Shown here: one piece after another, positions 38,801 to 47,395 of the stretch
Layout: each line of letters begins with the position of its first letter
Position numbering within the stretch: position 1 is the stretch's first letter
NCBI RefSeq assembly: GCF_018613575.1
Contig: NZ_JAGGPX010000011.1
Span: 286,181 to 350,180 of the forward strand
Length of the DNA: 64,000 nt
Direction of reading: 5' to 3'
Origin: Planococcus sp. ISL-110
GTDB taxonomy: Bacteria > Bacillota > Bacilli > Bacillales_A > Planococcaceae
Program-made: the position numbers and the translations under genes
The notes under the pieces: generated by a model
Told to the model about the DNA's origin: nothing
The model's input: only the letters and a program-made list of their open reading frames with translations
The model's database searches: none

Positions 38801-39450
38801 AGCTCGTCGATGGCGGCAGATGCCGGCACATCGTATAAGGCCGGTACCTGCTGCAGCCATCTCTCCGGGTCAGGGTGAACACGCGAATAATCGTAAAGCT
38901 TGCTAAGCAGCACTTCCATCGCCTGGTCGCTTCGGTCGGAAGTAAAACTGTCCGCCAGCCGGTATACCGCGCCCGCTCCTTCTCCCTCGTAAGCTGTTTC
39001 AAGAACCGCTTCGAGGACGTCGTCCCGCAGCAAAGCTGCTTCTGTCTCTCCTGCAATCCGGAATCCCGGATCAATCTCAAGCAAATAAGCGTATTGTTTT
39101 ACCACCTGCAGACAAAAAGAATGCAGTGTCGAGATTTGGGCTTTATTGATCAAACGCAATTGTTTTCTCAGATGGTTCGATTCAGGATTTTCTGCTACCG
39201 CTTTTTCCAATGCATTCGACATGCGATGCCGCATCTCAGCAGCTGATGCATTGGTGAAGGTAACGACCAGAAGTTCATCCACTGAAATGGGGTCTTCTTC
39301 AGCCAGCACCTTTTCAATCATACGATTGATCAAGACAGCTGTTTTTCCTGAACCGGCTGCCGCTGACACAAGCATATCCTGGCCTTTTGCCCAAATCGCC
39401 AGCCATTGTTCATCGGTCCATGTGGCATCAATCGGTTTTTTCGGTATCAT
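35842..39450 (-). CDS. addA: ATP-dependent helicase/nuclease subunit A
   Basis: AddA pairs with AddB to process double-strand breaks, with a UvrD-like 3'-5' helicase and a RecB-family nuclease. The 1202-residue protein has Walker A SAAAGSGKT near residue 35, VDEYQDTN, the MTVHKSKGLEFPVVF helicase motif, and ALTRAKERLYL-type VAMTRAKERLYL. The C-terminal nuclease has GIVDCLFEEADGWVLLDYKTD with the catalytic D and DYK. AAAGGAGAC precedes the ATG, which lies inside the last codons of addB (23-base overlap). Confidence 0.97.
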   Translation of the reverse strand: MIPKKPIDATWTDEQWLAIWAKGQDMLVSAAAGSGKTAVLINRMIEKVLAEEDPISVDELLVVTFTNASAAEMRHRMSNALEKAVAENPESNHLRKQLRLINKAQISTLHSFCLQVVKQYAYLLEIDPGFRIAGETEAALLRDDVLEAVLETAYEGEGAGAVYRLADSFTSDRSDQAMEVLLSKLYDYSRVHPDPERWLQQVPALYDVPASAAIDELPFIGDLKLTIRHALEEALQLTQEGLQLALQPDGPALLEDTFKTDAEVIKTAILSLEASWDKLYAFSKSFKWEKAASIRKDSCAPGLAEEAKAMRNEVKKIVSGLFDAYFTRSPKRLLDEMREMAPMMKTLVELTQDFADQYKALKIDRALVDFSDLEHYALEILSDGGEPSAISKEYQDRFKEVLVDEYQDTNLLQETILKLVKSGDEHDGNLFMVGDVKQSIYRFRLAEPMLFLGKYSRFRHDAEGAGLRIDLNANFRSRKEILDGTNYIFSQIMGERVGEIDYDEAAALKAKAPYPEQQIPIELALIHEPETEEEVLDEDLVKSQWEARFIAKKIKEMMDQEMLVNDPWTQQQRKLEYRDVVVLMRSMTWSGDFVDEFKMAGIPLYAELTGGYFDALEVMIMLNTLRVIDNPYQDIPLASVLRAPFIGLKENELAEIRLAAPQASFYEAVKTFMRAGSGIDPAAAEKLQRFILQLEGWRNQARRGSLAELIWQVYLDTNYYEMAGAMTNGKQRQANLRALHDRALEYEKTSFRGLFRFLRFIDRMRERGDDLGTAKSLSEKENVVRLMTVHKSKGLEFPVVFFAGTGRSFNEMDFRKSYLFDQDYGLAVKAVNPDTRIEYTSLPFLAVKEMKQLQMKAEEMRVLYVAMTRAKERLYLTASVKDVDKLFEKWKVGTNDVRLPDFMRSRAKGYLDWIGPAVARHPDAAGQLNVNGNILDHSSRFHIEIIESQSLLPGVVNLDELLKGDDSNEDYQQLVNDRFNYQYPHQEAVEKRSKQSVSEMKRLQMLQRLDEPESFIQTAKPERKMLLHRPDFMMDKRLSAADVGTAVHAVMQHIPLDRTMDSVEIKKFIDTLVGMEILSPDEGKAVEIEEVERFYASETAARLRAAKNIKREVPFTYAKADADGDHQIIQGIVDCLFEEADGWVLLDYKTDRVSHINNVQTEMAKRYGVQLAVYQEAVEAILRIPLKERLLYLFAASQEVKI

Positions 39451-42400
39451 CGTCAGCGGTCTCCTTTCTGATCAACTCCACGGCCTTATCCGGTGATAAA
39501 GCCGGGAGTTTGCGATAGCTTTGTTCCGGATCTGCCGGGTCGAATTGGCATACAGAACGATAGGAACAAAATTGGCAAGGCGTATCTTCCTTCACTTTAT
39601 AAGGGGTGATGCTGGTATTGCCTTCCAAAATGCCATTGCCGGCATGCTGGTGCTTGCCGCGGACAAATCGGCGGATGGCCTGCATATCCTCTTTGACTAC
39701 TGTTTTTGACTGGGAAGCGGACACTGAACCACTTTTATTGAGCCTTACCGGTATGACGTTGGAATAGCCATCAATCCCATCATCCATGGCCTGGATCACC
39801 TCAGGATCTTCGACGACCAAGCCGTTCATTTTAAATGACTTAGCCATTTCTTCTTCCAGTTCTTCGGTTGTCATCAATTTGGTCAGCTTCAGCATCGGAT
39901 TGTGCATATGGAAATACAGCACACCAGCCGGTTCCGCACTCTCCCCAAGCCAACGGTCCGAGTGGGTCAATGCCACATCCAGATACGTGAACGTCTGCAG
40001 AGACAAGCCGTGATAGACATTGCTGAGGTCGAGCCCTTGTTTGGATGATTTGTAGTCGACAACGCGCAAATACGGTTTGCCGTGGATTTCAGTCGAATCG
40101 ATTCGGTCAATACGGCCGCGGACATTCATTTTGCGCCCCTTGTCCAACGGAATGTCGAGCGGAGGAATCGTTTCTTGCGGTCCAAAACCGACTTCCAAAG
40201 CCACTGGTACAAATCCCGAAACTTTGGCATGCTTGCTGAGCATAAACGCGGTCTGGCGGATGATGCCCTCCAATTTGTGCTGGATATAGCGATAGCGGTG
40301 AGAACTGATCAGAATATGATTGACGAAATAAGGCGATAACTGCTCGATTGCTTCTTTGGCCAGATTCTGGCATTGCGTACGGGTCAGCGATGACCAGGAC
40401 ACCCCAAGCCTCAAAACTTCGTCTGAAATCCATTTGATCGCCGCATGGAACAGGTCTCCCATTGCAGGAGCCGCTAATTTATACTGGCTGCGTTCTTCAA
40501 GGCGCAGGCCATAGGTGACGTAATGCGCAAATGGGCAGCTATAATAGGTTTCAACCCGTGAAACGCTGGATGAAATTGGAGAGCCATACAAGGGCTCGGT
40601 AATGTCTTGACGCAGTGGATCCGCTGTATTTGGCTTAATCGGCGCTAAAATCCGCTCAATGACAGAAGACCAAAACGGATCTTCCCGGTAATAGTTCAAA
40701 ACGGCACGCCACTCGGCCGTCAAGTCCCCGCCGCGGATCTGCGAAGTCAAATAAGCCAGGGTCGCCCGGGGATGCGAAATATAAGCCATTGGCGATCTAT
40801 CCAGCAGCTCTTCAGGGTCGATGACTGCAGGAATTAAATCGATTGACAGCATATCCTTCAATTTTTGGATATAAAGGGAAGGCAGCAGCGCTTTTCCTTC
40901 CTCATCTGCAATCGGAAACGACACAGTCAGCAACTCCGAGGCGGAGGTAAAGGCCTTGTAGACCATGTAGGTTTCATCCATTAAACGCATTTTCGACGTC
41001 GGGGCCAATTCAAAGCCAATTTGTGCAAACCAGTCACGGTCCGTATCGGTTAGAATCCCTTCTTGCTCGATTCGTTTTGGCAATATGCCATCATTGGCAC
41101 CGATGACGAATACTGACTTGATGTCCATTAAACGCGCCAAATCGATTTTAGACACCGTCACTTGGTCCAACGAAGGCGGAATCCGTGAAAACTCCAGCGT
41201 TTCAAACCCTTCGTCCAAAATTTTGACAGCTGTGGCCAAATTGATTTCTTTGTCCCCAAACATCAGCACAAATTGATCCAGTACACCGACCCATTGGTTC
41301 CAGGCCTGTTCATGTTCAGTAGCTGCCAATAGGCGATGCTCGTTTTCTTCACGTTCCCTCAAAGCCTGGATTTTTGCGTAAACATCCATTTTCTCGATGA
41401 ATAGGAACAAGGCTTCCGCGATATCTCTTCCGGTTTTGCCGAGTTTCAGCTGTTCTTTTAATTGGGCTAACGGCTCTCTGATCAAATCACGGACCGCATG
41501 AAGTTCCATTTGTGCAGCCAATTCTTCGTCCGTTTGTATAGAGGTATGAAATTCCAAGCCGCGGTATTTCTTATAGAACCAGCGCTTTTCCTCAAACCAG
41601 CGCTCGCCGTATATGCCATTGGCTATGACGAAGTTTTCCAGCACATCGCTTCGCTCCCGCCATTTGGAGACAGGCCCTAACGGAAAAAACAGATCTGTCT
41701 TGACTGCCCGAAAAACAGATTCGTAGGAATAATTGGAGACAACGGCTTCAAGGACCGAACGGCTGAATTCAATCAACGGATGATGGAGCATCGATTTTTT
41801 CTGGCTGATGAAATACGGAATTTCATATTGCGGAAATATGGTGTTGATCAGCTCGTCATAAATTTCAGGCTGCCGGTAAAGGATCGCGATTTCATTATAG
41901 CGAAGGCCATTTCTCGCTTGGTCTCTTATATTCCGAGCCACAGCATGCATTTCTGCTCTTCTGTTCGATGACTCGACGAGGGACACATGGCCCTGGCCTT
42001 GAATTTTCCTGATCGGATAATCATCGAAATGACGTTCAATATGTTCCAGTTCCGGATGCACAAATCGGCGCGGCAAATCGAGGTACACCGGACTTTCAAT
42101 CTCGATGCCCTCTTTGGCTGCCTGTTCGCTCAATCGGCGGGCCGTATTGGCAGATTGATAGAACAGGGCCTGCTCGTCGTTCGGATCTGTCCGCTCATCC
42201 ATCGGAAGCGCAATGGTCACCGATTTGGCATGCTTCATCAATTCAAAGAGAATTTCATACTCCCTGGCAGTGAATGTCACAAATCCATCGATATAGATAG
42301 TCGCCGATTTGACTAAATCAGAGTAAGGAACTTTCTCACTCAGAAGGGCTAAATGGCCTTCTGAGTCAACAAACACTTTGCCAAGACGGTTTTCAATCTG

Positions 42401-42904
42401 CGTCAGGATCAATTCCAGATCTTCCGCTTTGTCGAGCAGCGTTTTGGGCGCCCCCGCTTCCGTTAAGGAAGAGCGGATCAAACTCAATTCCCCGCAGTCC
42501 ACACAATAACGGGCGAATTCCTTTACCAATTGTTCAATTTGGTCTGTAAAGCCACGCTTTCCGGCTGCTCTGCGAAACAATTGAAAATCTTCACGATGCT
42601 CTTCCAGCAGGCTGCGGATCAGCATCCGGTAACCGAAGGTGTCGACTTCTTTCCTGCTGATGCCCCCGACTTCCTGCAGAACACGCCACGCAAGCCGCTT
42701 AAAGGTGACAGCCTGTGCCCGGATCATGCCATTCATGCCATAGGCGGCAGCAAGTCGATACTCTGTGGAAAACGACATCTGGTCAGGTACGATGAGAAAA
42801 ATCGGCTCTCCGTCCGCCTGCCGTTTTAGCTCATCCACTATTTTTTCCTGGACAAAGCGAGTTTTCCCCGCCCCCGCTCTGCCATATACAATGCGTAAAG
42901 ACAC
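39428..42904 (-). CDS. addB: ATP-dependent helicase/deoxyribonuclease subunit B
   Basis: Second subunit of the AddAB break-processing enzyme. In 1158 residues it carries an N-terminal Walker A GRAGAGKT (8-15) and an inactivated helicase body. The C-terminal nuclease ends in an Fe-S cluster: Cys in YYSCPFAHYVTYGL and three in CQFCSYRSVC. RVVDYKSSKQG is the nuclease motif. It is the first gene of addB-addA-DUF418. A LexA-type box lies 20 bases upstream, between a TATAAT and the start codon. Confidence 0.97.
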   Translation of the reverse strand: MSLRIVYGRAGAGKTRFVQEKIVDELKRQADGEPIFLIVPDQMSFSTEYRLAAAYGMNGMIRAQAVTFKRLAWRVLQEVGGISRKEVDTFGYRMLIRSLLEEHREDFQLFRRAAGKRGFTDQIEQLVKEFARYCVDCGELSLIRSSLTEAGAPKTLLDKAEDLELILTQIENRLGKVFVDSEGHLALLSEKVPYSDLVKSATIYIDGFVTFTAREYEILFELMKHAKSVTIALPMDERTDPNDEQALFYQSANTARRLSEQAAKEGIEIESPVYLDLPRRFVHPELEHIERHFDDYPIRKIQGQGHVSLVESSNRRAEMHAVARNIRDQARNGLRYNEIAILYRQPEIYDELINTIFPQYEIPYFISQKKSMLHHPLIEFSRSVLEAVVSNYSYESVFRAVKTDLFFPLGPVSKWRERSDVLENFVIANGIYGERWFEEKRWFYKKYRGLEFHTSIQTDEELAAQMELHAVRDLIREPLAQLKEQLKLGKTGRDIAEALFLFIEKMDVYAKIQALREREENEHRLLAATEHEQAWNQWVGVLDQFVLMFGDKEINLATAVKILDEGFETLEFSRIPPSLDQVTVSKIDLARLMDIKSVFVIGANDGILPKRIEQEGILTDTDRDWFAQIGFELAPTSKMRLMDETYMVYKAFTSASELLTVSFPIADEEGKALLPSLYIQKLKDMLSIDLIPAVIDPEELLDRSPMAYISHPRATLAYLTSQIRGGDLTAEWRAVLNYYREDPFWSSVIERILAPIKPNTADPLRQDITEPLYGSPISSSVSRVETYYSCPFAHYVTYGLRLEERSQYKLAAPAMGDLFHAAIKWISDEVLRLGVSWSSLTRTQCQNLAKEAIEQLSPYFVNHILISSHRYRYIQHKLEGIIRQTAFMLSKHAKVSGFVPVALEVGFGPQETIPPLDIPLDKGRKMNVRGRIDRIDSTEIHGKPYLRVVDYKSSKQGLDLSNVYHGLSLQTFTYLDVALTHSDRWLGESAEPAGVLYFHMHNPMLKLTKLMTTEELEEEMAKSFKMNGLVVEDPEVIQAMDDGIDGYSNVIPVRLNKSGSVSASQSKTVVKEDMQAIRRFVRGKHQHAGNGILEGNTSITPYKVKEDTPCQFCSYRSVCQFDPADPEQSYRKLPALSPDKAVELIRKETADDDTEKTD

Positions 42905-42923
42905 ATGACCACTCCCTCGAATA

Positions 42924-42943
42924 AGAACGTTTGTTCTAATTAT
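42924..42943 (-). promoter_or_regulatory. LexA (SOS) box and -10 element upstream of addB
   Basis: AGAACGTTTGTTCT (42924-42937) is a perfect 5-bp palindrome of the form GAACN4GTTC used by Bacillales LexA. On the minus strand TATAAT (plus 42938-42943) directly precedes it, so a bound repressor would cover the transcription start. The -35 is weak. Confidence 0.75.
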
Positions 42944-42982
42944 ACAATTATCAATAGTTGAACGCCATCCAATAATCTTTTA

Positions 42983-43609
42983 TTATCTCTGCTTTTCACG
43001 TTCTTCTTTTGCCAAACGGAAATCTGCTTCCACTTTTTTATTTAGTCGCTTCTCAAGAATTTTACCGATTACATACAGCAAGATGATCACCAGGACGACA
43101 ATCGCTGTCCGTACCGGCTGGGTAAAAAGAGCACGCAGATCATAGCCCACAAAGGAAATTGTGAACACCATGACGAATTTCCCAGCCATGACCGTTAACA
43201 GGTAATAGTGTCTGCGGATATTCGACAAGCCTGCAACCAGGTTGACCAGGGCTGACGGTGTAAAAGGCAGGCATAACAACAAGAACAACGGACCAAATCC
43301 ATTTCGTTCCACCCAGTGAATCAGTTTTTGCACTTTTTCATGCCTTGTCATGAAGTTCATGAAACGTGCCCGGCCGTACTTGCGGATTACTAGAAACACC
43401 GCATACGCACCTAGGACTGAACCACTCCAGGATAGTAAGAAGCCAAGCCACAGCCCATAGGCCGTTGCATTGGCAAAAACAAAGACAAATAGTGGCAAGA
43501 ACGGCAAGAATGCTTCAATGAACGGCAGCAGGAAACCGATCAACGGACCAAAAGCCCGATAGGACTGCGTCAATTCAACAATTTTCTCCATGGAAAAAAA
43601 ATCCAACAT
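42983..43609 (-). CDS. TVP38/TMEM64 (DedA-like) membrane protein, YhjE-like
   Basis: A 208-residue membrane protein of the SNARE-associated/VTT family. FLLPFIEAFLPFLPLFVFVFANA starts the domain, and LCLPFTPSALVNLVAGLSN carries the conserved FxPxxxVN core, with two further helices and a basic tail. The family is linked to lipid transport or scrambling. The location upstream of addB in the same direction fits B. subtilis yhjE. AAAGGACTGAG precedes the ATG. Confidence 0.82.
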   Translation of the reverse strand: MLDFFSMEKIVELTQSYRAFGPLIGFLLPFIEAFLPFLPLFVFVFANATAYGLWLGFLLSWSGSVLGAYAVFLVIRKYGRARFMNFMTRHEKVQKLIHWVERNGFGPLFLLLCLPFTPSALVNLVAGLSNIRRHYYLLTVMAGKFVMVFTISFVGYDLRALFTQPVRTAIVVLVIILLYVIGKILEKRLNKKVEADFRLAKEEREKQR

Positions 43610-43746
43610 AAGCTCAGTCCTTTGATATGATTATTTTTAATAATGCTCTCCAAAATTAAAAAGCTTTTATGATATGCTATTATAATTACTTTACACTCTT
43701 TCACTGAGTTTGGAAAAGGAATACCTATACATAAGGAGCGAGAAAA

Positions 43747-44439
43747 ATGGACGGACGCGAATTTTCTGCCGGGATAAAGGCTGGAACCAGTATAGCAATC
43801 GGCTATTTCCCAATAGCATTGACCTTCGGTTTGTTGGCTAAAACCACTGGACTTTCCCTGCTGGAAGCCACAGCTATGAGCATTTTTGTTTATGCAGGTG
43901 CAGCACAATACATTTCATTATCCCTTATAACTGCAGGTGTGGCACCGGCGGTTATCGTTTTAAACACTTTTATCGTCAACATCCGCCATTTTCTTATGAC
44001 GGCCGCACTCAATGAAAAGATGCAACCGGATGACCGCTGGAAAAAAGCACTTTACGCTTTCGGAATCACAGATGAATCTTTTTCAGTATTGGCTACTCAA
44101 AAAGGCAATAAACTAAGCACCGCTTTTGCAGTAGGTGTTATCGTTATCGCATACGGCAGCTGGATTGTCTTTACAGCTGTCGGCCATTTAATCGGTGCCA
44201 ACTTGCCTCAATTTCTTCAGGCTTCCATGTCGATTGCGCTGTACGCCATGTTTGTCGGGCTATTGATGCCATCGATGCGCGGCAATCGAAAAGTGGTCAG
44301 CCTGGCTTTAATTGCCGGACTGATCAACTCCTTCTTTTATTTTACTGGCTGGCTGTCGACAGGATGGGCTATCATGGCTTCGACTTTGGCTTCCGCTATT
44401 TTCATTGAATGGGTTTCCCGGAAAGGTGTGAAAGCATAA
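43747..44439 (+). CDS. azlC: AzlC family branched-chain amino acid exporter, large subunit
   Basis: A 230-residue membrane protein with the AzlC signature GIKAGTSIAIGYFPIALTFG, EATAMSIFVYAGAAQYISL and NIRHFLMTAAL, then about five helices. With AzlD it forms a two-component exporter of branched-chain amino acids or analogues. AAGGAGCGAG precedes the ATG. It stands at the boundary between the two synteny blocks, away from its usual azl context. TATAAT at 43681 may be its -10. Confidence 0.92.
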   Translation: MDGREFSAGIKAGTSIAIGYFPIALTFGLLAKTTGLSLLEATAMSIFVYAGAAQYISLSLITAGVAPAVIVLNTFIVNIRHFLMTAALNEKMQPDDRWKKALYAFGITDESFSVLATQKGNKLSTAFAVGVIVIAYGSWIVFTAVGHLIGANLPQFLQASMSIALYAMFVGLLMPSMRGNRKVVSLALIAGLINSFFYFTGWLSTGWAIMASTLASAIFIEWVSRKGVKA

Positions 44440-44744
44440 TGGGTTCCTGGTATTGGTGGATGATACTTGGCATGGCCGTGGTGACCTATATTCCCCGCGC
44501 CATTCCACTGACATTTCTGGAAGGCCGGGAATTGCCTGAAGCGGTTCAAAATGTCCTGCGGAATATTCCGTACGCCGTTTTAGGCGCGCTGATTTTTCCA
44601 GCGATCTTTTTTATCCAGGAAAACATCTGGTTCGGCATAATTGGCGCCATTGCAGCATTCGGCATCGCTTTTACAGGCGCCAATGTGATGATCGTTGTCC
44701 TCGGCTCTATCGCAGTGCTGGCAATATTCAGTGTATTCATATAA
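44439..44744 (+). CDS. azlD: AzlD family small subunit
   Basis: A 101-residue, three- to four-helix partner of AzlC. The pattern VTYIPRAIPLTFLEGRELPEAVQNVLRNIPYAVLGAL is typical (quoted here only as family marker segments VTYIPRAIPL and IPYAVLGAL). The ATG shares its A with the azlC TAA stop, so translation is coupled; a longer upstream reading overlaps azlC without need. Confidence 0.9.
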   Translation: MGSWYWWMILGMAVVTYIPRAIPLTFLEGRELPEAVQNVLRNIPYAVLGALIFPAIFFIQENIWFGIIGAIAAFGIAFTGANVMIVVLGSIAVLAIFSVFI

Positions 44745-44754
44745 AGTTAAGCAA

Positions 44755-44796
44755 AAAAAAAGCCGTTACTCATTTTCATGAGCTTCGGCTTTTTTT
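44755..44796. terminator. Bidirectional terminator of azlCD and csbA
   Basis: AAAAAAAGCCG pairs with CGGCTTTTTTT, enclosing a small TCAT/ATGA stem. It overlaps the csbA stop codon. Confidence 0.9.
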
Positions 44797-45023
44797 CTGC
44801 GATTGAACATCCTTGTAGAATACCAAAACCCGGCAGTAAGAGAAGCCGCATTGGCGATGAACAGCAGCCAAGTTTGGGTGTATCCTGCATAAACAGCGGC
44901 CGCTATAAGTGCCACAGTCAAAATCAATGCAACAATGTGGTTAAACGTGACTCTCGTAAACAAAACGACGAGCAATCCCGGTACCAGGAGTGACAGGAAA
45001 AATTTCGTTATCATTGATTCCAT
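44766..45023 (-). CDS. csbA: CsbA-like small membrane protein
   Basis: An 85-residue protein with three helices. The stretch LLVVLFTRVTFNHIVALILT is characteristic of CsbA, which in B. subtilis is controlled by sigma-B and has no known function. The basic-acidic tail NRRKKAEAHENE ends it. GGAGATAACTAA leads to the ATG at 45023. It follows minJ by 12 bases, so any separate stress promoter would have to lie inside minJ; none was sought in detail. Confidence 0.85.
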   Translation of the reverse strand: MESMITKFFLSLLVPGLLVVLFTRVTFNHIVALILTVALIAAAVYAGYTQTWLLFIANAASLTAGFWYSTRMFNRRKKAEAHENE

Positions 45024-45035
45024 TTAGTTATCTCC

Positions 45036-46193
45036 TTAATTGACTACTAATAATCCCAATCGATGATGATCGTGACGGAAAATAACATGCTGGCGCAAAC
45101 GCACTTCAAGGTTATGGTCCAACACTTCCAAACGGCAGTGGGCAGCATTGACCTGAATTGCTTCATAGAGCTCCGACTCGTTTGCAATCGCGATGCCGTT
45201 TACTTTGCGGATGACTTCCCCGCGCAATAAGCCCATTTTGTCAGCCGGAGAACCCGGCAACACATCAACTATCATCACACCTTGAGACTGTGGAGTGACA
45301 GCGTAATTGCCGCTGCGCTCTTTGAGTCCGAAATGGATCGAGATGGCTATGCGCCCGATCACTCCAACAGCTAAAGCAACAATTGCCAACGGCTGCCATA
45401 ATAATGCAACCAAGCCGATTACAGTAATACTGATTCCCAGAGTGGAAACGGCTTTACCAATTACCGGATAAAGATAAACCGGCAAGGTACGCTGGGAACG
45501 TCCCTGGAATCCAAAGACAATTGGGAAAAGAATCAGCGAAAAGCTGGTTTCACCGATCGGCAACTGTGGCCAGTACGGAGCATACGAATCGATCATAGTA
45601 CCCGGCACCACCAATAAGATAGGCAGCAGCCATAACCGTTTCGAAATATAAGCCGCCGCTTTAAGGCCGCGCCCGGATTTATGCAACCGTGGAGAAGCGG
45701 CTTCTGCCGCCGCTTTGTCGATCATTTTGCCTTCTGTGAATACCAGTGCTCCTGCAATAAGCGCAACTGAAATCAACCATTGAAAGCCAAACTCCGTTCC
45801 TTCGAATGAAAAGAAGCCAAAATTCAGGCTCCAGCCATTGGCATCAAACAACCAGCTGAGCCCAACGGCTGCTGCAGCCAAATAAATGAATGACCCTGCC
45901 TGATAAAAACTTGTTGCCATCAACAGAATGGATATGACACTTAAAGCAATCAGCCAACCCATCGGCACAACCAGGCCGATTCCTGCAAACAGCACAGAAA
46001 AGACAAGAGCATATACCCAACCATCTTTAATGAGCCGTTTAAATTCGGTCAGTCCATAGACAATCCGAATCCTGAAAATTTTACGTTCTTTCTTTACTCG
46101 ATAATATCCCAACAGCACTGCAGCTAGCAGCGCTATGTATAAAACCGGATTCACAAAAAATCTACCAATCGCAAACATTAAATCCATTATCAC
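45036..46193 (-). CDS. minJ: Division topological determinant MinJ
   Basis: MinJ is a membrane protein that links DivIVA to MinD and so places the Min system at cell poles and septa in Bacillus. The 385-residue product has about eight membrane helices, then a C-terminal PDZ domain. In the PDZ domain GVMIVDVLPGSPADKMGLLRGEVIRK and NGIAIANESELYEAI are typical (segments GVMIVDVLPGSPADK and INGIA-type loop). The GTG at 46193 is taken as start; the ATG two codons later is equally possible. csbA follows, as in B. subtilis. Confidence 0.88.
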   Translation of the reverse strand: MIMDLMFAIGRFFVNPVLYIALLAAVLLGYYRVKKERKIFRIRIVYGLTEFKRLIKDGWVYALVFSVLFAGIGLVVPMGWLIALSVISILLMATSFYQAGSFIYLAAAAVGLSWLFDANGWSLNFGFFSFEGTEFGFQWLISVALIAGALVFTEGKMIDKAAAEAASPRLHKSGRGLKAAAYISKRLWLLPILLVVPGTMIDSYAPYWPQLPIGETSFSLILFPIVFGFQGRSQRTLPVYLYPVIGKAVSTLGISITVIGLVALLWQPLAIVALAVGVIGRIAISIHFGLKERSGNYAVTPQSQGVMIVDVLPGSPADKMGLLRGEVIRKVNGIAIANESELYEAIQVNAAHCRLEVLDHNLEVRLRQHVIFRHDHHRLGLLVVN

Positions 46194-46277
46194 TGTACTT
46201 ACACCATCCTATCACCGGCAATTGACGCTAGCTCCCATTGTACCAAAGAATACCGGCTTTCTGCACTTCTTTTTCAG

Positions 46278-47384
46278 TTACACGAATGCGGCACCCAATT
46301 GCTCCAGAATATCCTCAATGCCCTCAATTCCAGCAGACAGCCGAATCACTTGGCGTGTCACACCGATTTTCTCTTTTTCTTCTGCTGACAACGCCCTGTG
46401 CGACGTTCCATATGGATACGACACCGTAGTTTCCACACCCGCCAGAGTCGGCACAATTTTTATCCAGCCGAGTGACAAGAAGAAATTTGACACATCAATC
46501 GCTTCAGGCAATTCGAAAGACACGATTGCTCCTGCCCCTGGATACCAGACACGTGCTTTGCCTTCCAAAAATGTCGCAATTGCCTGTGCGTTTTCCGTTT
46601 GTTTTTTCATTCGAAGAGCAAGAGTTTTGATTCCGCGAATGGTCAACCATGCTTCAAAAGGGCTTAAATTCAACCCCAGGTTCACGACACGTTTTTCAGC
46701 AATGCGGATGAGTTCTGCGTCCCCGACCAAAACGCCGGCTGTGACGTCGCTATGGCCGCCCAGATACTTCGTTGCACTGTGGGCAACCAAATCTGCGCCA
46801 AGTGCATAAGGCGTCATTGTGTAAGGTGTAGCAAAGGTGTTGTCGATCATGATACGGACATCGTAATTCCGTTTCAGCTGACAAAGAACTTCGATATCTT
46901 CCATACGCAAAAATGGATTGGTGATCGATTCACTGAATATCAACTTGACTTCAGGAAAATCAATTAAAATTTGCTCGATATCACTGATATTCGAGAAATC
47001 GGCGAAATGAACCTGGATTCCCATCAGGACCAGTTCTTCTTTCAACAAGTGAAAAGTTCCGCCATATACATCCTGAGCAGCCAGAATATGGTCGCCAGCT
47101 TTAACAACCGACAGGATCCCAGCCAGAATTGCCGAAGTGCCTGAAGATGCCGAAACGCCTTTTGGAGCCAATTCCAAATCGGCTACTGTTTGGCCCAGAG
47201 CATCGGTGTTCGGATTCGCTGTCCGGGAATACAGATATGTGCCATTTCCTTCATAATAGCCTTCAAGCTCTTCCAAAGATGAAAAAGAAAATGCTGAAGT
47301 CTGGTAAAGCGGCATGACTTTCGATTGGATCGTCCGCTCTTTCATTGTTGCAGTATGCACTGATTTCGTTTCGATTGACGTCAT
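46278..47384 (-). CDS. Cys/Met-metabolism PLP enzyme (cystathionine gamma-synthase or lyase type)
   Basis: A 368-residue fold-type I PLP enzyme of sulfur amino acid metabolism. It shows YSRTANPNTDALGQ, the cofactor-stacking YGGTFHLL, DNTFATPY, and the Schiff-base Lys in HSATKYLGGHSDVTAG. RLSAGIEGIEDI at the end is typical. Between WYPG and GAGAIVSFEL the usual HPxHELA loop of about 15 residues is missing. Whether it is synthase, lyase or O-acetylhomoserine thiolyase cannot be told from sequence. AGGAGATG precedes the ATG. It follows the resA-like gene on the same strand in a place where B. subtilis has other genes. Confidence 0.85.
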   Translation of the reverse strand: MTSIETKSVHTATMKERTIQSKVMPLYQTSAFSFSSLEELEGYYEGNGTYLYSRTANPNTDALGQTVADLELAPKGVSASSGTSAILAGILSVVKAGDHILAAQDVYGGTFHLLKEELVLMGIQVHFADFSNISDIEQILIDFPEVKLIFSESITNPFLRMEDIEVLCQLKRNYDVRIMIDNTFATPYTMTPYALGADLVAHSATKYLGGHSDVTAGVLVGDAELIRIAEKRVVNLGLNLSPFEAWLTIRGIKTLALRMKKQTENAQAIATFLEGKARVWYPGAGAIVSFELPEAIDVSNFFLSLGWIKIVPTLAGVETTVSYPYGTSHRALSAEEKEKIGVTRQVIRLSAGIEGIEDILEQLGAAFV

Positions 47385-47395
47385 TATTTCATCTC

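Noticed and set aside
46135..46809. 224-codon plus-strand frame over minJ and the PLP enzyme gene
   Set aside because: Antisense to two well-supported genes, without a ribosome binding site or recognisable domain.
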